Shown here in pieces: positions 1-4,522 of a DNA stretch of 8,617 nucleotides. A program made the translations under genes and the position numbers. Within the stretch, counting starts at the first letter, position 1. Every line of letters begins with the position of its first letter. This DNA is from Actinomycetes bacterium (GTDB lineage: Bacteria > Actinomycetota > Aquicultoria > SURF-47 > JAUUWJ01), in NCBI GenBank assembly GCA_030589175.1, contig JAUUWJ010000021.1:1-8617 (forward strand), in the 5' to 3' direction. The notes below the pieces were generated by a model. That model had not been told where the DNA came from, did not search any database, and saw only the letters and a list, made by a program, of their open reading frames with translations.

Positions 1-90
1 ATGGTACGTCTTAAAATCAATATCAGCGTTAAGAATTTGCTTAATTTCTCTGATTTTGGAGTCGTTCGTGGTAGCTAAAAGAAGTTGCAT
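1..90 (-). CDS. rdgB: RdgB/HAM1-family XTP/dITP pyrophosphatase, N-terminal 30 codons only
   Basis: The first 30 codons of a gene that continues past the low-coordinate edge. The protein begins MQLLLATTNDSKIREIKQIL, which carries the family's N-terminal signature: a hydrophobic beta strand, then A-T-x-N-x-x-K-x-x-E, where the N and K belong to the nucleotide-binding pocket. Enzymes of this family hydrolyse XTP, dITP and ITP to the monophosphate plus pyrophosphate, keeping deaminated purines out of DNA and RNA. The ATG at 88-90 is directly followed by the motif, so the start is firm, although no Shine-Dalgarno sequence lies upstream. The gene lies 169 bp after rph, the usual partner in the murI-rph-rdgB neighbourhood. 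Everything after residue 30 is outside the window, so the active-site aspartate cannot be checked. Confidence 0.85.
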   Translation of the reverse strand, partial: MQLLLATTNDSKIREIKQILNADIDFKTYH

Positions 91-99
91 ATTTTTTTG

Positions 100-265
100 C
101 CAAATTTCAAATTCGAATTCCTAATTTCTAAACCCTAAACAAATACTAAGCCCTAATGTTCAAATTACCAAATAGTTAAGAACCTAAAAAACGATCTTAT
201 TTAGAATTTTCATATTAACTTTTTAGGATTTCGGATTTAGTGTTTAGATTTTGTATTTATTAAAT
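100..265. repeat. AT-rich dispersed repeat, inverted pair, rph-rdgB gap
   Basis: The 169-bp gap between rph and rdgB is filled by two degenerate copies of an AT-rich repeat in opposite orientation. The copy at 100-175, read on the minus strand, contains TTTGAACATTAGGG, TTTGTTTAGGGTTTAG and AAATTAGGAATTC. The copy at 200-265, read on the plus strand, contains TTTTTAGGATTTCGGATTT and GTGTTTAGATTTTG. The second copy reaches the rph stop codon. The same words recur at 4361-4522. The inverted layout could let the transcript fold into a long imperfect hairpin. No coding sequence or clear promoter is visible here. Confidence 0.7.
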
Positions 266-979
266 CTCTAAAGCCTTTTTTTGCTTCTCAATTAGTTTAT
301 GTATGCCTTTAGAAGCAAAATCTATCATTGCATCAAGCTTTTCCTTGCCAAAAGGTTCTTTTTCCGCTGTTCCTTGAAGTTCTACAAATCCTGAGGTTTC
401 AGTCATTATTATGTTCATATCTACCTCGGCATTTGAATCTTCCGAATAATCTAAATCCACAAAAACTTCATTATCAATAACTCCTACGCTTGTTGCCGCT
501 AGAAAATCCTTAATGGGGATATCCTTTATTTTTTCTTCCGCCTTTAAACAACGCATTGCATCATATAGGGCAACAAAGCAGCCTGTTATAGCCGCCGTCC
601 TTGTTCCGCCATCAGCTTTTACGACATCGGCATCAACATAAATCGTGAGTTGAGGTAAGGCTCCTAAATCAACTACGGCTCGTAAGGAACGCCCGATCAA
701 ACGCTGGATTTCCTGGGTACGCCCGCCCGGACGGCCAATTTTTGCTTCGCGGACAGTCCGCTTCTGAGTAGCCCTTGGCAACATGCTGTATTCCGCCGTA
801 ACCCATCCCTGATTAGCCTCCTCTAAAAATTTTGGTACTTGCTCTTCAATACTTGCCGTGCATATAACTACTGTGTTACCTACTGAAATAAGGGCTGAGC
901 CTTCGGCATGCGGTATATAATTTCTTTTGATTTTTACCGGCCTGATTTGTTCAGGCTTACGGCCGTCTTCTCTTTTCAT
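260..979 (-). CDS. rph: ribonuclease PH
   Basis: RNase PH is a phosphorolytic 3'-to-5' exoribonuclease that trims tRNA 3' ends and degrades structured RNA, normally as a hexamer in the cytoplasm. The 239-residue protein has the usual full length. It starts with the typical R-x-D-G-R-K-x-x-x-x-R-P segment, has the arginine-rich [16 protein letters not shown] stretch at 85-100, and the phosphate-binding GGTRT at 124-128. The metal-binding acidic segment follows at 176-187 ([13 protein letters not shown]). The ATG at 977-979 overlaps the MBL gene's TGA by four bases, implying translational coupling; upstream there is only a weak AAGG. The last codons (ALEI, stop) merge into the repeat that fills the next gap, so the extreme C-terminus may be repeat-derived. 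No catalytic residue appears to be missing. Confidence 0.95.
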   Translation of the reverse strand: MKREDGRKPEQIRPVKIKRNYIPHAEGSALISVGNTVVICTASIEEQVPKFLEEANQGWVTAEYSMLPRATQKRTVREAKIGRPGGRTQEIQRLIGRSLRAVVDLGALPQLTIYVDADVVKADGGTRTAAITGCFVALYDAMRCLKAEEKIKDIPIKDFLAATSVGVIDNEVFVDLDYSEDSNAEVDMNIIMTETSGFVELQGTAEKEPFGKEKLDAMIDFASKGIHKLIEKQKKALEI

Positions 980-1710
980 ATATTAAAAACCTTGTTCGCA
1001 ACAGCAATTTCTATTTTACCGCTGAATTTACTTGCCGCTTCCGCTTTTGTATTTTTGTCCTTAAAAGTCGGCCAGACATGGGTTAAAACAAGTTTTTTTA
1101 CACCGGCATCTTTTGCTAACTGTCCGGCTTCATAGGCTGTCATATGCCTGACGTCTTTAACTTTTACATTCAAAGTTGCTTCCGCGAGTAATAAATCAGC
1201 GCCTTCGGCCAACTTCGCTAGCTTATCATTATAAGCAGTATCCGAAGTGTATACCAGAGACTTAGAGCCCATTTCCACTTTTATGGCAAAAGAATCAATA
1301 TCGTGAACCATATTAGCAAAAGTTACTTTAAAGTTTCCGATCCTATGTACACCTTCTTTGATTCCTTTAAAATTCAGTTTTCGCTTGAAGATTTCTTTGC
1401 CTCTTTCAGATAAAACACTACTAAGTTGCTCCGGTGCTTCTTTGGGCGCATATACAGTCATTTTCTTTTGCGGCCTCTCAAAATTAAGGTATAACCTAAA
1501 TGGATAAATATCGGCAAAATGATCTGCGTGCAAATGGCTCAGTATAAGTGCTTCTAAGTCTGCCGGGTCTTGAAAGCGGAAAAGATTACTTAATGAGCCG
1601 CTTCCCATATCAATAGCAATGCTTTGACCTTTACTTTGAATTAAATAGCCGGCGGTGGCCTCTCCGGGCAAGGCATATGATGCTGAGCTTCCAAGAATTA
1701 TTAATTTCAT
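976..1710 (-). CDS. metallo-beta-lactamase-fold hydrolase, RNase Z-like / Rv1339-like
   Basis: A 244-residue soluble MBL-fold protein. Zinc ligands are visible in order: SHLHADH at 58-64 (H59, H61, D63, H64), H136, D157 in YTSDT and H211 in [13 protein letters not shown] at 189-196 is also typical of the group. All ligands for a two-metal site are present. The fold resembles RNase Z and class II-type phosphodiesterases. By position between murI and rph it corresponds to mycobacterial Rv1339, reported as an atypical cAMP phosphodiesterase. Whether this protein cleaves cyclic nucleotides, RNA or another phosphodiester cannot be decided from sequence. The long flexible arm of the long-form RNase Z proteins is not evident. 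The gene begins at ATG 1708-1710, sharing one base with the queT stop (TAATG), and ends overlapping rph, so translation is probably coupled throughout. Confidence 0.85.
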   Translation of the reverse strand: MKLIILGSSASYALPGEATAGYLIQSKGQSIAIDMGSGSLSNLFRFQDPADLEALILSHLHADHFADIYPFRLYLNFERPQKKMTVYAPKEAPEQLSSVLSERGKEIFKRKLNFKGIKEGVHRIGNFKVTFANMVHDIDSFAIKVEMGSKSLVYTSDTAYNDKLAKLAEGADLLLAEATLNVKVKDVRHMTAYEAGQLAKDAGVKKLVLTHVWPTFKDKNTKAEAASKFSGKIEIAVANKVFNI

Positions 1711-2255
1711 TATTTTTCGTTTTTTTCGGAAAAAAGCTTCGTATTAAAAACAGCTTGTAGAAAAGGATACCCCAAAATGAAGACGGCTATAAACTGTCCG
1801 ATAGCAACTGATATGACTGTGGGCCAATATGGTACCGACGATTTTGAGACTAACTTAATTATGAAAGCTACGCCAAAGGCATTTACTAACACCGGCGGCA
1901 ACAAGCCGATAAGGGAGCCGGCAAAACGGTAAGTACCGAAATTTGTGTTTTTTCTAAACAAGTAACCGATATAGTATGTCATTATCGCCGCTATCAACGT
2001 AAGAAAAGAACCAAAAACAATGTCGATTAGACCGAAGGGACTCGCCAGGTTAGCAATTATCACTCCTGCATATAGGCCGATGACTGCAGCGGGCTCCAAA
2101 TAAGCAAGTACCGTTAGAGCTTCGGCTACCCTTACCTGGAAAGCAAAAAAACTTACAAAATTAAAGAGATAAACGAGGGCCGCATAAAGAGCAGCAATTA
2201 ATCCGGCACGGGTTAAACTTTTTACAGAAAAGATTTGGTAGTCATTTTTACTCAA
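1710..2255 (-). CDS. queT: QueT-family membrane protein (queuosine-precursor ECF S component)
   Basis: A 181-residue integral membrane protein. Its signature is Q-V-R-V-A-E-A-L-T-V-L at 40-50 followed by EPAAVIGLYAGVIIANL and SPFGLIDIVFGS at about 54-83, typical of QueT (COG4708). That family acts as the substrate-binding subunit of an energy-coupling factor transporter for queuosine precursors. Hydrophobic segments lie near 15-37, 54-70, 76-100, 111-136 and 143-168. I chose the TTG at 2253-2255 because AGGAGG lies five bases before it, the best ribosome binding site in the window. An in-frame extension to ATG 2288 or GTG 2330 has no such site and would add a charged, proline-rich tail of up to 25 residues. 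No ECF ATPase or T component is in view, so it presumably shares a module encoded elsewhere. The substrate is inferred from the family. Confidence 0.85.
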   Translation of the reverse strand: MSKNDYQIFSVKSLTRAGLIAALYAALVYLFNFVSFFAFQVRVAEALTVLAYLEPAAVIGLYAGVIIANLASPFGLIDIVFGSFLTLIAAIMTYYIGYLFRKNTNFGTYRFAGSLIGLLPPVLVNAFGVAFIIKLVSKSSVPYWPTVISVAIGQFIAVFILGYPFLQAVFNTKLFSEKNEK

Positions 2256-2266
2256 TTTTACCTCCT
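2256..2266 (-). promoter_or_regulatory. strong ribosome binding site that sets the queT start
   Basis: On the minus strand AGGAGG (2261-2266) is followed by TAAAA and then TTG (2253-2255). The full-strength Shine-Dalgarno at five-base spacing argues for the TTG start over the longer in-frame alternatives at 2288 and 2330. Confidence 0.75.
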
Positions 2267-2277
2267 GTTTTGTTTCG

Positions 2278-2310
2278 CCCTGTACCATGCGCTTGCGCTT
2301 AGGTACAGGG
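2278..2310 (-). promoter_or_regulatory. perfect 9-bp hairpin in the queT leader
   Basis: Minus-strand CCCTGTACC (2302-2310) pairs perfectly with GGTACAGGG (2278-2286) around a 15-base loop containing a GCGC-AA-GCGC core. It is followed by an A-rich linker (CGAAACAAAAC) leading to the queT Shine-Dalgarno at 2261-2266. There is no U tract, so it is not an intrinsic terminator. Part of the 5' arm and adjoining base (UACCU) could alternatively pair with AGGUA of the Shine-Dalgarno region. Regulation is inference: if the longer queT reading frame is real, this stretch is coding instead. Confidence 0.45.
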
Positions 2311-2336
2311 TTGAGCGGGTTTTCAGGCACCGCCCA

Positions 2337-2410
2337 AATTTGGACATTAGATATCGGATATTAGATGTTAGACAACTCTCCAATATCTAAAATCTAATGT
2401 TCAACATCTA
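2337..2410. repeat. AT-rich dispersed repeat, inverted pair at the murI 3' end
   Basis: Two facing imperfect arms: plus-strand ACATTAGATATCGGATATT at the left, and minus-strand GAACATTAGATTTTAGATAT from the right arm (about 2381-2401). They are separated by roughly 20 bases and can fold as a hairpin just after murI. The right arm overlaps the murI stop codon at 2394-2396. Related words occur at 3222-3255, 3750-3780 and 6595-6632. Confidence 0.65.
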
Positions 2411-3200
2411 GTTTTACTGTTTCTACTTGCTTTATTTCTCTTCCCAAAAATCTCGTACCTAGCTTGTGAAATTTTGAGCTATCGCCTGTCGAGATAAAAC
2501 GATAACTGGACTTACCGTCTTTTCTCAACTGATCCTTTCTTTCAAGTACTTCTCTCACTTCTAGAGCAGTTTCTTCAGCCGAATTTATTAGCTTAACCTC
2601 TGTTCCCATAACTTTTTGAATAATATCACTCAGCAGAGGATAGTGAGTGCAGCCTAAGATTAAAGAGTCGACTTCCTGCTTTTTTAATGGAGTGAGGTAT
2701 TTCTCCGCCATTTCATAGATATAATCACCCTCAATATGACCGTTTTCTACAAATGAGGCAAACGAAGGACATGTTGCTGAAAAAACCTGCGCACCCGCGT
2801 CAAACATATGTATGGCTTTTTTATAAGCATCACTCTTTATTGTAGTTTCTGTCCCTATTGCTCCGATGTGGCGATTAATACTGGCAAGAACGGCCGCTCT
2901 TGCTCCGGGCTCCACAACACCGAGAATGGGAATCTCAAAATGCTCTTGCGCTTTTTCCAAAGCAGCAGAAGAAGCACTGTTACAAGCAATAACTGCAAGT
3001 TTTACATCTTGCTCCCGTAAAAACTTTACAATCTGAAAAGTATATTCAATTAATTCTGTTGCCGATTTAGTGCCGTAAGGAAAGCGAGCGGTATCACCGA
3101 AATAAATTATATTCTCATTCGGCAGTTTTTCCATTATTTGAGCAGCAACCGTCAAGCCGCCAACCCCCGAATCAAAAATGCCGATAGGTTTATTTTTCAT
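2394..3200 (-). CDS. murI: glutamate racemase
   Basis: MurI interconverts L- and D-glutamate without a cofactor, supplying D-glutamate to peptidoglycan. With the start at ATG 3198-3200 the protein has 268 residues, normal for the family. It opens with KPIGIFDSGVGGLTV, containing the general-acid/base region aspartate, followed by YFGDTARFPYG. The two catalytic cysteines are C73 in IACNSA and C184 in LGCTHYPLL, so the enzyme should be active. An in-frame ATG at 3240-3242 would add 14 residues encoded mostly by a dispersed repeat and lacking family similarity, so I reject it. No Shine-Dalgarno precedes 3200; a TATAAT lies at 3207-3212, placing a possible transcription start at or next to the ATG. 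The last codons (DVEH, stop) lie inside the repeat at 2337-2410. A 138-bp leader separates it from queT. Confidence 0.93.
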   Translation of the reverse strand: MKNKPIGIFDSGVGGLTVAAQIMEKLPNENIIYFGDTARFPYGTKSATELIEYTFQIVKFLREQDVKLAVIACNSASSAALEKAQEHFEIPILGVVEPGARAAVLASINRHIGAIGTETTIKSDAYKKAIHMFDAGAQVFSATCPSFASFVENGHIEGDYIYEMAEKYLTPLKKQEVDSLILGCTHYPLLSDIIQKVMGTEVKLINSAEETALEVREVLERKDQLRKDGKSSYRFISTGDSSKFHKLGTRFLGREIKQVETVKLDVEH

Positions 3201-3206
3201 ATAAGC

Positions 3207-3212
3207 ATTATA
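3207..3212 (-). promoter_or_regulatory. murI: candidate -10 element for leaderless murI transcription
   Basis: Minus-strand TATAAT, preceded by GGGG, ends seven bases before the murI ATG at 3198-3200. A normal start six to seven bases downstream would put the transcript 5' end on or beside the initiation codon, giving a leaderless message. At 17-base spacing the -35 position reads AATCCA, which is poor and lies in a repeat. The -10 match is exact; promoter function is inferred. Confidence 0.4.
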
Positions 3213-3221
3213 CCCCAAAGG

Positions 3222-3255
3222 TCGGATATTGGATTTGGACATTGGATGTTAGATA
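3222..3255. repeat. AT-rich dispersed repeat copy upstream of murI
   Basis: Plus-strand words GGATATTGGATTTGGACATT and GGATGTTAGATA match the copies at 2337-2410 and 3750-3780. The copy covers the in-frame region upstream of the true murI start and creates its spurious upstream ATG. The rest of the ssrA-murI gap (3256-3365) holds AT-rich sequence with no gene, tRNA or convincing hairpin that I can see. Confidence 0.6.
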
Positions 3256-3365
3256 AAAGCAAGGACACGTATAATATTTTTATGAGCGATATATATTAGT
3301 GCCAGTTTCCATGTATTAGTAATGGTTTTCAAGTTAATCATAGAAAAAAGACGGGCGCTTGCTCC

Positions 3366-3389
3366 AAAATCAGATAGTAAGCTGATTTT
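3366..3389 (-). terminator. candidate terminator hairpin of ssrA
   Basis: Immediately after the tmRNA 3' end the minus strand has AAAATCAG (3382-3389), an eight-base loop, and CTGATTTT (3366-3373), a perfect 8-bp stem. The descending arm ends in TTTT, and a longer T run (TCTTTTTT) comes about 14 bases later. The stem is AT-rich and the adjacent U tract short, so termination may be only partial. Confidence 0.45.
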
Positions 3390-3392
3390 TTG

Positions 3393-3742
3393 TGGAGTTG
3401 GTGGTAATCGAACACACGTCCTCAAGTAACCGTTTAAGACTTCTTCGTGCGTAGCTCAAGAAAATTTCTCGCCGGTAAGTAGCTCTCAAGCAAGTTCACT
3501 TACCAGCCAGCCTGTAAAATTTCCTTCTTTCCTTACAGACATCGGGAAAAAAGTAGCCTGCTAATCGACGCCAAAACTCAGGTCGCAGGCAAACCTCGAG
3601 TATGACGGCTACTTTAAATTAAGCAGCTAGTGCAACTTGCTCGTTAGCAGTTACATTTAATTCCCAACTATTTTACGAGGGGTTGAGGACCTCGGCACGC
3701 TTCCCTTAAATCAACTACTAGAGTCGAATCCAATGCACCCCC
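3393..3742 (-). ncRNA. ssrA: transfer-messenger RNA (tmRNA)
   Basis: tmRNA rescues ribosomes stalled on broken mRNA, acting as alanyl-tRNA and then as a short message. The 5' end reads GGGGGTGCATT followed by the hallmark GGATTCGAC; the 3' end has TTCGATT as T-loop and CAACTCCA as the acceptor 3' strand. The acceptor pairs G1-C72, G2-C71, G3-U70 (the alanine determinant) and G4-C69, then has a G5-A68 mismatch. The tag frame at 3619-3648 starts with GCU after UAACU and encodes ANEQVALAA plus UAA, ending in the usual ALAA degron. Length is about 350 nt, as expected. Oddities: the T-stem GTGTG/ACCAC has mismatches at its two loop-side pairs, and CAA stands where CCA would be encoded, so CCA would have to be added afterwards. 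It sits just downstream of smpB, its protein partner. Confidence 0.93.
3619..3648 (-). other. ssrA: tmRNA tag reading frame, peptide ANEQVALAA
   Basis: Codons GCU-AAC-GAG-CAA-GUU-GCA-CUA-GCU-GCU followed by UAA at 3619-3621. The resume codon is preceded by UAACU, resembling the UAGUC before the E. coli resume codon GCA, and the following AAC also matches. With the alanine charged on the tmRNA the full tag would be AANEQVALAA, whose C-terminal ALAA is the classic ClpXP-type degron. Confidence 0.88.
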
Positions 3743-3749
3743 ATAAATG

Positions 3750-3780
3750 CGGATATTGGATATTGGATCTTAGATGTTGG
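3750..3780. repeat. AT-rich dispersed repeat copy next to the ssrA 5' end
   Basis: Plus-strand GGATATTGGATATTGGATC followed by TTAGATGTTGG, a partly tandem arrangement of the GATATTG word. It lies between the candidate ssrA promoter and the mature tmRNA 5' end, so it would be part of a precursor leader removed in processing. Confidence 0.6.
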
Positions 3781-3836
3781 AAAAAACCAAAATCAAGATC
3801 AAAACCATGTCAACTATTACTACTTTGTTAATATCT

Positions 3837-3845
3837 ATTATACCA
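3837..3845 (-). promoter_or_regulatory. ssrA: candidate extended -10 promoter for ssrA
   Basis: Minus-strand TGGTATAAT is a perfect -10 with an extended TGn element, located at the smpB stop region. The -35 region overlaps the end of smpB and shows only TTAAAA. Transcription would begin near 3830, giving a precursor of about 88 nt before the mature tmRNA 5' end at 3742, to be cut by RNase P. A perfect TTGACA at 3808-3813 has no -10 at the right distance. Confidence 0.5.
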
Positions 3846-3848
3846 CGC

Positions 3849-4298
3849 TTATCTTCTCTTTTTTAATTCCCGCTCTATTTCTCTTTGTGCTGTTCGCTCT
3901 GCAATTTTTCGTCTTTTATCATATATTTTTTTACCTTTCCCGAGTCCCAATTCAACTTTTACCAAATTCTTCTTAAAATAAAGCGATAAAGGTATTAAAG
4001 TGTAGCCTTTTTCCTGCGTTTTTCCAATTAGATGACGTATCTCTTTTTTATGTAACAATAACTTCCGTTTACGCGTAGCTTCAAAAGTCCTTTTGTCGCC
4101 TGTCTCAATAGGAGAAATGTGCATATTATGTAAAAAAACTTCTCCGTTTCGTATCAGGGCAAAGCTTTCCTTTAGTTGCACACGCCTGTTCCTAATTGAC
4201 TTTATTTCAGAACCAGTCAAGGCAATTCCTGCTTCGTATGTTTCGTCAATATTATAATCATGACGAGCTTTTTTGTTCTGAGCTATAATGCGTTTCAT
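3849..4298 (-). CDS. smpB: SsrA-binding protein SmpB
   Basis: SmpB binds the tRNA-like part of tmRNA, fills the empty decoding centre of stalled ribosomes and lets the tag be translated. From ATG 4296-4298 the protein is 149 residues, the usual length. It begins MKRIIAQNKKARHDYNIDETYEAG-type sequence, has the family's GxALTGSEIKSIR segment, the HNMHISPIE segment and a basic C-terminal tail (YDKRRKIAERTAQREIEREL), which normally becomes helical in the mRNA channel. An in-frame TTG at 4332-4334 would add 12 unconserved residues without a ribosome binding site, so I reject it. No Shine-Dalgarno precedes the chosen start either. It follows rnr by 207 bp and precedes ssrA, forming a complete trans-translation locus. 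Confidence 0.95.
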   Translation of the reverse strand: MKRIIAQNKKARHDYNIDETYEAGIALTGSEIKSIRNRRVQLKESFALIRNGEVFLHNMHISPIETGDKRTFEATRKRKLLLHKKEIRHLIGKTQEKGYTLIPLSLYFKKNLVKVELGLGKGKKIYDKRRKIAERTAQREIERELKKRR

Positions 4299-4360
4299 AA
4301 CTAGCGATGTTATTAGTTTAGAGCAAAAGTTCAAGGAATCGAAGTGTATAAGTATGTGGT

Positions 4361-4522
4361 ATCCAAATCCGAAGCACTAAATCCTAAATTCTAAACAATA
4401 TCAAATGTTCAAAATTCGAAATCAAAAACAGTAATAATTGCAGATTTGTTGTAAGGTTTTTAAGATTTAAGCATTTGAGTTTGGGATTTGTTTAGGATTT
4501 AGATATTAGGATTTAGGATTTT
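4361..4522. repeat. AT-rich dispersed repeat, inverted pair, rnr-smpB gap
   Basis: Two arms in opposite orientation fill most of the 207-bp gap. The left arm (4361-4430), read on the plus strand, has CACTAAATCCTAAATTC, TAAACAATATCAAATG and TTCAAAATTCGAAATC. The right arm (4461-4522), read on the minus strand, has AAATCCTAAATCCTAATATC and CCTAAACAAATCCCAAAC with CAAATGC. Layout and wording match the pair at 100-265. The right arm continues into the final codons of rnr. No gene is seen in the gap. Confidence 0.7.

Noticed and set aside
100..265. Telomere-like (CCCTAAA) or CRISPR-like repeats
   Set aside because: The CCCTAAA words are isolated and degenerate inside AT-rich repeats, and there are no identical repeats with regular unique spacers; the genes are plainly bacterial.
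2278..2310. A known preQ1-I riboswitch before queT
   Set aside because: Hairpin and A-rich tail are present, but I cannot find the conserved loop and tail bases of the class; kept only as an unnamed structured leader.
3201..3242. Upstream ATG start for murI adding 14 residues
   Set aside because: The extension is encoded mostly by a dispersed repeat, has no family similarity, and MKNKPIGIFDSGVGG at 3200 is the normal N-terminus.
3270..3275. Plus-strand TATAAT in the ssrA-murI gap
   Set aside because: No -35 and no plus-strand gene downstream; expected by chance in AT-rich sequence.
3808..3813. Perfect TTGACA as the ssrA -35
   Set aside because: At 16-18 base spacing the downstream hexamers (such as TTGGTT) bear no resemblance to TATAAT.
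4299..4334. TTG start for smpB adding 12 residues
   Set aside because: No ribosome binding site, and the added residues precede the conserved MKRIIAQNKKARHDY start of the family.
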